From Heterodera schachtii (Eukaryota; Nematoda; Chromadorea; Rhabditida; Heteroderidae), in contig SIJG01000028.1 of the NCBI GenBank assembly GCA_023374025.1, forward strand, positions 897,134-961,133: 64,000 bases of DNA, written 5' to 3'. The notes beneath the pieces are model-generated. The model saw only the letters and a program-made list of their open reading frames with translations, did no database searches and had not been told where the DNA came from. The position numbers and the translations under genes are program-made. Shown here in pieces: positions 49,001 through 59,058 of the stretch. Every line of letters starts with the position of its first letter. Within the stretch, counting starts at the first letter, position 1.

Positions 49001-50456
49001 TTCCTAAAGTAGAACATTTTAAATTAACTATTGCTTTCCTAGATATTTAATTAATCATTTTTGGAGATTTACTTTTAATTAATTTAATTATTCATCTTTT
49101 TAATTACTGTAAAAAACATTAGTAAATTATTAATCTTTCTTTCTGGTATGGTTTTAATCTAATAAAATTTATTTTACTTGACATTTTTATTAAAAAATTA
49201 TCAAGATTAATATAACCGATTTTATCATCAGGCGTAATATTATAATGTTTCGTTATGTATTTTAATTAGATAACATAATGCTATTTATTTGACATTGTTC
49301 ACCGACTTTTTATTTTCATATAACTTAAAACTAAAATTTACTATTTTTAAAATTAATTGGGATTCTCAATTGTAATGTATGGCCAATTTATGGTGATTTC
49401 ATCATCGTTCCATCGCCTAATTGCTTCTCTCCTTCATGAATACATAAATATGTTTTATTTTTTTAAATAAGCTTAATGATATTACTATGCATATTAAGTA
49501 ATTTATATCAATTTTTAATAAGTTACTAAATCTTTGTAATTTAATATTACGGAACAATAAAAAAAATTAATTGTAATATAGAATATGAAATATCTGCTTG
49601 TTTTTAACTTTGCTGTTATGACTGTTTTAAAAATCTTATGTTGTTTAAATTATTCGAAATTATTGTTTATTTTACATTCATTTTATTTATTTTGTATTTA
49701 TAAAGGTTTTAATGTAGAAGTTTATTTTGTCTTATGTGAAGTTTATATATTTTAAATTTTATCCAGACGAGAGAAGTATTTTTTATTTTTTTTATATTCT
49801 ATTTCTTAAAATTATAATTAGATTTAAATTTAAAAACAGCTAATATAAATTGATAATTCTATTTTTTTACATTTTTTTCTTTTTTAATGAACAAAAAATC
49901 AAAAAATTAATAATTTACTTATGTAGTTTAAAAATAGATGCACGTTAATGATAACCAAAAAGAACTTATTTCACATATTATGAATTAAGATTAGGAGCAA
50001 TTTCTGTAACCTGAAATGATATTTGCGAGGAGGTTTTCTACATAAAAACAAGGAGATAAACAAAATAAGATTATAATGTAATATTCTATTATACATGATA
50101 TTATAGTTTATTAAGGAATAATAACTTTTTTAATTATTCATAAATGTATTTTAATTTATATGAGAATTTGTCTTCGCCTTCTATTGTTTAATTTAAAATT
50201 TATATTCTCGATATTTTCTTGATTTGTATTGGTGATTATGGGCATGAAGAAAGGTGCTTCACGTGATTCGAATTTGAAATAAATAAAATTATACTAAACC
50301 CAGAATTTATAAACTAAGAATAATATAATATTTGTGATAAAAACATTGGATTAAACTAATATAATAAATTAGTAGACAATAATAAATATTAATTGTTCAC
50401 TTGTATAAAATAATTATAATCAAATATTAAAATATATAATTTGTTGAAAAAGTTTT
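46049..50456. other. Gene-free AT-rich stretch with a small tandem duplication
   Basis: A 21-bp unit agacgaagatcagttgtc is duplicated in tandem at 46600-46620 and 46621-46641 with a few mismatches. A patch at 49378-49430 (atggccaatttatgg, ccatcgcctaattgcttctc) resembles the DNA just left of the foldback element. The minus frame 48288-48509 is low-complexity. Nothing else was recognised. Confidence 0.45.
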
Positions 50457-51215
50457 TGATGAAACATAATGAACATTATTCAAATTATTTAAATATAAAA
50501 AACAATTTCACAAACTATTTAATATATAAAATAAATATAAGTAAACAAATAAATCATTAGATTTGAATTTATAAATAAAATATTGATTCAGCAATTAAAT
50601 ACATTCAAATTTACAAAAAAAAACAAAACTTCAAAATAAAAAAACCGCACCTCTTTACACGAAACGTCACACGCTATAGCTATCAAGAATTTAAATTAAA
50701 AAAGCTAGGAAAATATATGTAATAAATTTTAAAAAACAATAGTTATAATTTATTTAAAAAAGACTTTGGTTATAATAATTTGGACAATTAAAAATAATAA
50801 ATTAAAAAATATTTAATTGTTTTATGATAAAAAAAAATATAAAAAAAGACAAAATAGTAAATATTTTTATATAAAACAAACTTATATTTGAATTAAAAAT
50901 ATAATACCAAGGGTTAAAATAATTATTTAAATCATAAATATATATACAAAATTAAAATAAGTTGAAAATTAATTAAATATCTTTCAATTAACAATATTAA
51001 AAAAATGCTTATTTATAATATTTTATATCTAAAGTACATTAAAATGTTATATTTATTTGATTGTTGATATTAGGCTAAGTTAGATAAGAATACAAAATAT
51101 TTTTTATTTTTTACAAAGATCTTAGTGTAAACACTAATAATTAAATTTTCTTATAGAATTTATTATTAAAAATAAATAATAAATAAAATTAAAAAAATAC
51201 ATGGTTTTCTTTATT
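50457..51215. mobile_element. Decayed relative of the foldback element
   Basis: About 760 bp collinear with the reverse complement of roughly 33690-34460. Shared motifs are aaccgcacctctttaca, aaaaagctaggaaaatatat, aaattttaaaaaacaatag, atatttaattgttttatgat, ttacaaagatcttagtgtaa and acatggttttctt. Many substitutions and small indels separate it from the intact element. It spans the join between the inner arm and the right-only segment and shows neither the G/C tract nor the outer end, so it is a truncated old copy. Confidence 0.8.
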
Positions 51216-54200
51216 ATTATTATTATTATATTTATTGATATGTCCAAAACAAAAATTACTTTGATTGCGGAGTTATGTCATGAGTTAAATTAAGAAATTT
51301 TTGAATTTTAAAAGAGAAGCCTTCAAAAAAATAATATATTACTAATAAATGAAATAATCAACATGCATATATATCATCGTCAAACGAGAAAATAATAATT
51401 TTATTTCAATTTATGAATTTTCATTATTTGTGAGTTGTTGGACATTAATATAGCAAATATGATGTTACTTAAATTATTAAAATATTATTATAGAAATTTA
51501 TTCATTTTAATTTCCAATTAGCATTTTTGCATTCGATTTTATCTTTTCATTTTGTGTGTATTTTAATTTCTTTTTTATTTTTTGATTTACCGAAAAAGAT
51601 TATTACATTTTTTATTCATTATCATTTTTGAATTCTATTATATTATTTTTAGTTAAATTTAGTTTTATTTATATAAAAACATGAATTAATTGAAACAAAT
51701 TCTCAGAATCTTAATTGACCATTGCATTTGTAAATATTAAAAAACATAAAAATATCTATTAAATTTCACAAAATAATGATGAAATTAAAAAAAAAAGAAT
51801 TCTAAAATTATTTAATTTTGTTTGTTATATTATTTGAAGAATATTAATGACGCAAACATAAAAAGACAATCCGACCAGGATTAACCTATATACTTGGATA
51901 AATCATTTAATGAAAAAATAAAAATTCACACAATTAAATTTTTTTTCCTTCATTAATTCGTTGACCCATAATTTTTTTTTGTCCGAAATTATAATAAATC
52001 ATTAACAAATAAGAATAAAACATGCAAGTATAAACAACTGCGAATATAAAAAATAATTTCAAAATGTTTTGCATTGTAAATGTTAAACATAAAAAATGTA
52101 AATCTTTTTTAAAATAATTAAATCAACTATTAAAATAAATAAAGAACTTATTGGCATTAAAATAAAGAAAAAATAGAAATATTAAATTAATGTGCAAAGT
52201 AATTAAAATCGTAAAAATTTTTGAATCATTAAAAGCAAATTAGAAAATAAAGGAAAGCTCTAAAAATCTTTTGTAGAACATTCTTTTTAAATGATATATT
52301 AATTATAAAAAAAAATTAAAATATGCGAAGTAAAAAACAAAAAAAAATATAATGATGTTTATACTTAATGGTCTTCTGCTGTGCAAAAAGATGCCGAATG
52401 GAAAAAAGGACGAGATAATAAAACCTTATATAATTTTCAAAGTTCCAATTTTGTCATTTCTTATGAATTAAACATAAAAGATGTATTTCGCTGTATTCGA
52501 AAACAAAGGTTGAAGAAATTATTATATAAAAATTATTGACCAAAAAATAAATAATAAATGTAATTCCATGTTTTTTAATTTAATATGAAAAAAACAGGCT
52601 AAAACAATAACTATTATTTATAAATAAAACAATATACTCAATAATAGTTAATAAATATTTTTAGAAAATTAAAGTGATTGAAGAAATGTGATAGTATGTT
52701 TTCGTTGTATAATTGATAAATTAATAATCCTTCATTCAATTCAATCTAACAAAAACAATAAAATAAATAATAAATATTTCCAAAAGTATTTTCTATTTAA
52801 ACCCACTTACTCAAACCGAATAAAGTTTTGATTTTAAAAAGACAAAAAATAAAAATATTATCAATGAATTAAATTAGCTAAAATCTTATCTTGCTAAATT
52901 CACTATGAAAAACCGTAAAAAAAATTAATTGGCAACTAATTACAACTTGGTTTTATTGCAATTTACAATTAAATTTTTGAAATTTCCATTAACACTTATA
53001 ATCAATTAAATAATATTAATTAATACATATATAATAAACGATGGGATGAGATGTTTGAAGAAAACTAATGCGTTAATATTAAAAAAGATAAACATTAATC
53101 TGAATTAGAGAATGGCCAATTCAGCAGAAGATCGTAGGGCATTGATCATTTTCTAATAAATAAGTTTTAAAAACAAAAATAATTAACAAATATAATGTTT
53201 TATATGCTATTATATGTAATATAATTTTAATATGCTTTTATAAGTAAATTTAATTATAAATTTAAAAAATAATAAAACAAAAAAGTTCATTACATAATAA
53301 ACTAGAATTAATTTTATTGGCGACTATACTCTAAAGTAAGAAAGAGTTTACTTTAAACCCTTTTGTTTAAAAAATCAAAATAACAAATTTTAATTAGGAT
53401 ATTAAAAAGAATAAATAGCATAGGAAAAAAAATATGTATATATATATATATTTTCTCATAAATTCTTAATGCATGAATGCAAAAATACGATAGAATATAG
53501 TAAAATTTGAAATTACACTAAATACGTTGTCAAAATTTTTATATATAAATATAATACGAAAATTGACAATTAAAATGTTCAAAGCACTCACTAGCAAACA
53601 AGTCCTGAGGCTTTATGGACAATTTAAAATACATAAATAAAAAATTTATGCACAGTGAATAAACTTTTGTAAATTTTGTAAAAATTTTAGTGTCTTTAAA
53701 ACGTTCAATGTAAAAAAAAATGTGTAAATATAAAGGCAATAATTTCAAATACTAAGTTGATTTTTTATTTTTAATAAATCAAAAGTAATTTCTCTTATTA
53801 AGTAAAACCTTATATGTGAAATAGTTTGAGTGAATTAATTATTACTTTCATTTTAATTATAATTTAAATTAAATATTTTATGTCATTTGTTTTGTTTTCA
53901 GTCCCCTGTATAATTAAAAATTTTATTTATGCGCTTATGAATTTTAAAGCAATAACATATATTAAAAAACAATTATTAAAAAGAAATTTGTAAAATTTTT
54001 ATTAATTGTAATGAAGGTAATTTTCTTCGATAAATCAATGATTTAATTGAAAAATTATTGTTGGGTTTATGAAAAACTACCGTAATTATATTCAATAAGT
54101 TTTTTTAAGCAATTACAGTAATGTAATTTATATTAGAAATTGATTTTCTTTGCTTTATTATTTAGGTATTTGCAGTTGTTAGCAAGAACTTATTTGAAAT

Positions 54201-54596
54201 TAAGATCATTTTAAACTAAAAGAATTTTTATTATAGCTTTATATTAATAAAAAAAGCATAATTTTTTTTGTTTTTATCAGCAATTTTTTATACTCTAATT
54301 CCAATTCAATATACATACGTTTTCTTAATTATTGAATTCCGCAATAGAAATGAGAAGAAAATGATGAAAGAATAAGTTTCAAATCATCACAAGTCTACCA
54401 AATTAATTATTGATTATTTTAAAGAACATTTTTAATTAATAAATTTTTTTTTAAAGTTGAAAATTGATAAAAAATATTTATGGTTTTATTATAAATGCTA
54501 ATTTCTGTTATGTTTATATTTTTAAATTTATTATCAAGCTACAGGTAAATTTTCGCAAAATTACTTTATACAATAATAATAAAATTTTTTTATTTT
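51216..54596. other. Gene-free AT-rich stretch
   Basis: Mostly A-rich, with a triplet ATT run at about 51210-51232 and a TA run at about 53434-53450. The minus frame 53539-53748 has no recognised domain. Confidence 0.45.
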
Positions 54597-54823
54597 ACTA
54601 TGATAAAAAGTTCTGACCCTTTAAGCACTTCAACATTAAACAATTTTTTATTTCACAAAAAAACAAATGTTCAATCAATGACGTACTCACCATTTTGATC
54701 AATGATCCTCCCCCATCGTTCGGGCAACATTTCAATCCCTTTTTTATAAATCTGATAATTTTTTGATCCAAAAAAGTCATCCAATGCATTTTCGACTTCG
54801 TTTTGATGTTTTAATGATAAATT
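54597..54823 (-). pseudogene. Mariner transposase, C-terminal relic
   Basis: On the minus strand, 54823 down to 54671 reads a frame that includes NALDDFFGSKNYQIY, GIEMLPERWGRIIDQNGEY and then VID and a stop. This is the characteristic end of mariner-family transposases (GI.KLP.RW..VI...G.Y). Downstream of the stop, aataaaaaattg and gggtcagaactttttatc at about 54601-54650 resemble the 3' tail and inverted repeat of mariners. A stop (TAA, 54824-54826) lies just upstream, and I find no trace of the catalytic DDD region before it. The copy is therefore 5'-truncated and dead. A frame at 54598-54789 overlaps it out of register and is not the real reading. Confidence 0.85.
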
Positions 54824-56878
54824 TTATAAAACTTACTTTATTGTTGCTAAATTGTTTCTTTTTTTATTATTAATTTTCTCATTATAATTTAGTAATAAAA
54901 ATAACTAATGTTATTATAATTTATAAATATTTCTCGTGGAGATTTTCTGTTTACATGAGCGGTTATCTCTGACTGATAAGCCAATTATTTTTAAATCTAT
55001 ATATAAATTTATAAATAAAATTAGTTTTATTTTGTGTTCGAGTTCATTTATCATAATCTTTGAATTTACATGAGTTCCCTTAAATTGTTCCATTTTCATA
55101 GTTTTGAACGAAGGATAAAATTCTATCGCCTTAGGCAACATGAAAGAAGGAACCCAAACAAGTATTATACAAGTTATTAAGAAACCAATTTAAACTATTG
55201 GGAATACCAGATTTAACTTTTTTTGAAAAGATAAAATTTTTCCTCCCCATTCCAGGTTTTCTTTCCCCAATGGTTTAGTGAGAAAGTTTAAGAATTAAAT
55301 GCACTTTGCTTCTGTGTTTTTCCGCGTCTCCTACTCAGTTTAAACCATGGTTCACATCGAAAAATATTCCAAATCTTAACATCGGGCCCCAAAAACGCAA
55401 ATTTATTTTTATTATTTATTTATTTTATTATTTTAATTTTATTACAAATTACACCAAAAATTTACTTTTTTTTTCAGTTGCTTTAATGTTAATAGATTTT
55501 AATTCTATTTTATTTAATTATTTTGACGATCAATTTTTTTTAATAATTAGTTGATATAACTTTCTAAGTTGATATAATTTTCTAGAAATAATTTAATTTA
55601 CTAAACATTTATAAATAAAATAAAAACTTAAAAAAAAAACAAATTTATCTTTCATGGAAAATATTTTTAAAAGACACACGACAGTTGATGATAATTTTAA
55701 ATTTAAATAATAAAAATGGGAGGACGATTATTTTAATTAAAACCAAAGTTAACAAAATAAGCAATAAATTAACTTAATTGTTAGTGCTATTTTTCATCAA
55801 TTCTAAGAATTTTTGAATTTTTAATCTATAAAACGCAGTGAATTTATTCATATATAATATTTATAATTTTCTTTAACTTTATTTAAATAAATTAAAATAT
55901 CCTTTAAAATAATTTTCTTAATTGTTAATAATCCTGCGTTAAAACATCAAAGAGGTTAAATTTTTTTCGTCAGCATCATTTTGATTACTTAGTATTTTTG
56001 GGTGAATTTTTATTTTTGTTATTTTAATGTTGAATTTTTAATTTATCAGTTTTTATTAGTCAAACTCATATTTTTCCTACTTTCTCATTTTTGTGCCTCT
56101 AAATATCCAAGAAAAGAGCATTCTTGTTATTTTCTCCAATTTTTAATTTTTAAACTGATTAATGAAATATATATATTAATAATTTTTATCTAGTTTTGTT
56201 TTTTATAATGACTGCCTTTATTTGGTATTTAGAACCAAAAGCAAGTGTAAATTAAACTTTAGTTTCAATTTTTTATTTAGATTCAATAGATTTTTAATGT
56301 CTTCAGGGGGTTAAGACACATAAATTCATTACTTTTGATAACATTCAATTAATTATTAAACGCCTCATTGTGAAACGATCAGTTTCTTACGTTCATTCTC
56401 TTCTCATATGATGTGCGTTAATTTTTAATTTTATAAAAAAATCGATATGTATAATAGTAAAATTTATAATTTTTTCTATATATAATACAAAATTTTTTTT
56501 TATTGGTTGTTTTATTTAAATAAATAGTTATTCTTTGCATTAGATAAAATGTTAAGTGAATTTTAAATCAAATTTGAAATGAAAAACTTGTAACAAATAT
56601 ACTAAAAATTCAAATGTAACGCGGATGTTTGTAAAAAAGTTTGGCGAAACTTTTTAAAACAATTTTTTGTAGATTGGTAGCTCTTACATTATGGATTTTC
56701 TAAAATTTCAAGTCATACTAAACAATAAGAATGTACAGAAATTCAGCATTTTTAAAATTTGAGAGCCGTCATTACATTATTTTTATACATTAAAATAATA
56801 ATTTTAAAATAAATAAATTTTATTACAATTTTTTTAAATATTTATTGTTTATATTGCTATTATTTTAATTATTTATAC
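54824..56878. other. Stretch without a confident gene
   Basis: Slightly less AT-rich than average in 54950-55400. The minus frame 54914-55141 begins MLPKAIEFYPSFKTMKMEQF and the + frame 55306-55554 contains PNLNIGPQKRK before turning hydrophobic. Both start in protein-like sequence and then dissolve into low complexity. They could be exon remnants, but I cannot assign a family. Confidence 0.35.
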
Positions 56879-57052
56879 TTAGAATTTAGTTATTTCTATG
56901 ATCAGCACTGATTTTTTCAATGGATCATTATTAACTTTTTTAATTTTGGCCTCATGGGTTTTCTGGTGATCCACTTTTCTCGAAAAGGCATATACTGCAT
57001 CACATTTACAGCGATGGGCATGCATTAATTTTGGCTGAGGAATAATTAATAT
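56879..57052 (-). other. Zinc-finger-like open fragment (doubtful)
   Basis: A minus-strand frame open between stops, without an ATG at its start. It contains HRCKCDAVYAFSRKVDHQKT followed by HE. The C, F and H-x3-H pattern recalls a C2H2 zinc finger, but the cysteine spacing (C-x-C) and the C-to-H distance are each short of the canonical C-x2-C-x12-H-x3-H. Upstream ttattcctcag would do as a splice acceptor. It may be a decayed zinc-finger exon or coincidence. Confidence 0.2.
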
Positions 57053-58438
57053 TTAATTACAAGTAAACCAAAAAAAATATTTAATGTATTTTCGTGAAGA
57101 TGGAAATATTTTTAAGATATAAAACCTTTTGCTTATTATGTATGGGGTATATATTTTCTATGATGTATTAAAATATAAATTATTTCTTTTATTGGATTGG
57201 AAATTAATTATTTGAATGTTCCATATTTTAATATTTTCTCTTGACGTTTAGAGAAAAGGATTGAATTTTTATTAAATAATAAAGAAAATAGATCGCGGTA
57301 TTTTAATTTTTTATTATTTTATTCTAATGCACGAATATGTAAGCAAAAATTTGTTCAATAAAATTTTTACTCTTAGGAGATTTTTTCAAATCTCACATTG
57401 ACCAATAAAACTAGCAGCTATTTGTCATTATATGTTTTACTTAATTGAATAATTCTTTTTGTTTTGAAATAAATAAATTTTCCAATTTTTTTTATTCAAA
57501 TAATCATATTTTAATATTAATTTTTTTTTGTAGATGTCAAATACATAGGTCGGTCTCTGTCAGTAGATTAAATTAGTATTCAATTATTGCAGATTTTGGA
57601 AGAATGTTATAAAAATTTATTTTAAGCTATATTATTTCAAATGAATTTTCATTTTCTTGGTCTTATCTTTTGGTATTGTAATTTTAAAAGCATTGTTTTT
57701 ACTTTTTTGTAATTACTTATATTTATTCTTGTTATGTTAATTAAATAAGAAATATATGCCTTTTCACAATATATTATATTTTGATTTTTAATTTTTGAAA
57801 TTAATCCATATTTATTTAACAATTAAAGAATTCCATTTAAGCATCAAAAAATTTTTATTTGAAATGACTTTTAAAAATATAATTGATTCTATTAATTTCA
57901 TTCATTCTTAAGAAGAACCAATGAAAAAATACGCAAAGACATTTCAATAGCATTAAATGTTTATTATCTTATAATACTTTCAAAGCTTGAAAATAAAATA
58001 AGTTTCAAAATATATAAATGTAAGGTATAACTAAGATTTACATTGAGCCGATAAGATAAAACTAATTCGCGCATTTTGTCATATAAAATGAATAAAAAAT
58101 TTTTAAAGTGTTCAAATATTGTAAAAATGGAAAATATGTAACTATGAAAATTGTTATTAATTAAAGCATAACGAGAGGAACTCCAGAAAGTGAGATGCAT
58201 TTTCCGTGACCAAGAAAAGCGAATCAATGTCAATAGTACGAGTACATGGAGTAATAAATATAATAATGTAAAATAAATAATACAATAAGCAATATAACAT
58301 TATGCTGAAAATGGAAATGCACAAAACTAAAATCAGAATGAATAGCAAATAATTTAATTTTTTACTGATGGAATAAATGAAAACTATAATTTGAATTATG
58401 TAACAAATTTAACATCTAAAGAGAAAATATCAAAAATG
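57053..58438. other. Gene-free AT-rich stretch before the retrotransposon
   Basis: T-rich to about 57920, then A-rich up to the insertion point. Minus frames 57964-58233 and 58157-58348 overlap each other and show no domain. Confidence 0.45.
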
Positions 58439-58443
58439 ATTTT
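58439..58443. other. Left target-site duplication of the LTR retrotransposon
   Basis: ATTTT immediately before the 5' LTR, repeated exactly at 63580-63584. Five base pairs is within the 4-6 bp made by Ty3/Gypsy integrases. Confidence 0.85.
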
Positions 58444-58767
58444 TGTTCGGGTGGAACCCGATACGACATTTATTTTATTTAAATTTGTTCATTTCCATTT
58501 GTTGTGTCTGACCATTCACAGTCAGACACATTCACTCATTTCATTTGTTGTTATTTATTGTGTCTGACCTTTCTCTGTCAGACACATTCCATTGATTGTA
58601 TTTGTGACCATTTGCCCTCCCCTCATTTCATTCATTCAGTTCTATATTTGTGTTCACATTTCCAATTGCTCTCCTCCGCCGTCCTCCGACTATTTTATTT
58701 GTTAATTTAATTTTTCTTCAATAAATTTGTTATTTGTTCATCCCTTCGACATTTCGGGGACCGAACA
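58444..58767 (+). repeat. 5' LTR (324 bp)
   Basis: Identical by eye to 63256-63579. It starts TGTTCGGGTGGAACCCGATA and ends TTTCGGGGACCGAACA. It contains two perfect 10-bp-stem hairpins and AATAAA at 58720-58725, 42 bp before the end. No ATG occurs on the + strand, so no upstream start codon can compete with gag. A GTG-initiated frame of 68 codons inside it (58504-58710) is duplicated in the 3' LTR and is not a gene. TATA box and transcription start are not obvious. Confidence 0.97.
58503..58586 (+). promoter_or_regulatory. Twin perfect hairpins in the 5' LTR
   Basis: TGTGTCTGAC (58503-58512) pairs with GTCAGACACA (58521-58530) across an 8-nt loop. The same 10-bp stem with a different 8-nt loop recurs at 58559-58568 and 58577-58586, 56 bp further on. 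The 3' LTR has the same pair at 63315-63398. Conserved stems with changed loops suggest that the inverted repeat itself matters, as a DNA palindrome bound by a factor or as RNA structure if transcribed. Function is inferred only. Confidence 0.6.
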
Positions 58768-58770
58768 AAC

Positions 58771-58788
58771 TGGCGACGCCCTACATTT
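58771..58788 (+). promoter_or_regulatory. Candidate primer-binding site
   Basis: TGGCGACGCCCTACATTT begins 3 bp after the 5' LTR. TGG complements the CCA end of a tRNA, and position and length fit a minus-strand primer site. The first bases (TGGCGAC) resemble arginine-tRNA sites of some insect Gypsy elements, but without the host tRNA set the tRNA is not assigned. Confidence 0.7.
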
Positions 58789-58903
58789 GAACTCAGCGCC
58801 TTATTTGAATAAATTGCGAAACGCAATTTATAATTTGTCTGAAAAAGGTCGGCCAGGAGGCACCTTATTTTCAACAGAAGCCAAATTCGTCGATCCGATT
58901 AAT

Positions 58904-59045
58904 CCGCCAGGCGCGGTTAATCGTGAAATTTCTACAAAAAAAACCTAGATACCAAAAGGTTGCGGTTTCCGCCAGGAGCGGTTTTATTCGACACAAAAAA
59001 AAAAAAACCAATAAACCCAGGCGGTTGAGGTTCCGCCAGGAGCGG
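58904..59045 (+). promoter_or_regulatory. Three repeated CCGCCAGG-GCGG hairpins in the gag leader
   Basis: CCGCCAGGCGCGG (58904-58916), CCGCCAGGAGCGG (58969-58981) and CCGCCAGGAGCGG (59033-59045) are spaced 65 and 64 bp apart. The last two are followed by gtt(tt)attcgac. Each can form a CCGC/GCGG stem with a 5-nt loop (CAGGC or CAGGA). A weaker relative, ggccaggaggc, lies at about 58853. The last hairpin ends 13 bp before the gag ATG. Repeated leader stems in retroelements can serve RNA packaging or dimerisation; here that is inference. Confidence 0.6.
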
Positions 59046-59058
59046 TTATTCGACGAAA

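Noticed and set aside
54598..54789. 63-codon minus-strand ORF
   Set aside because: Out-of-register overlap of the mariner transposase relic; the family match lies in another frame.
58504..58710. 68-codon frame inside the LTR, duplicated at 63316-63522
   Set aside because: It starts with GTG, lies wholly within both LTRs and has no domain. Its two copies simply reflect LTR identity.
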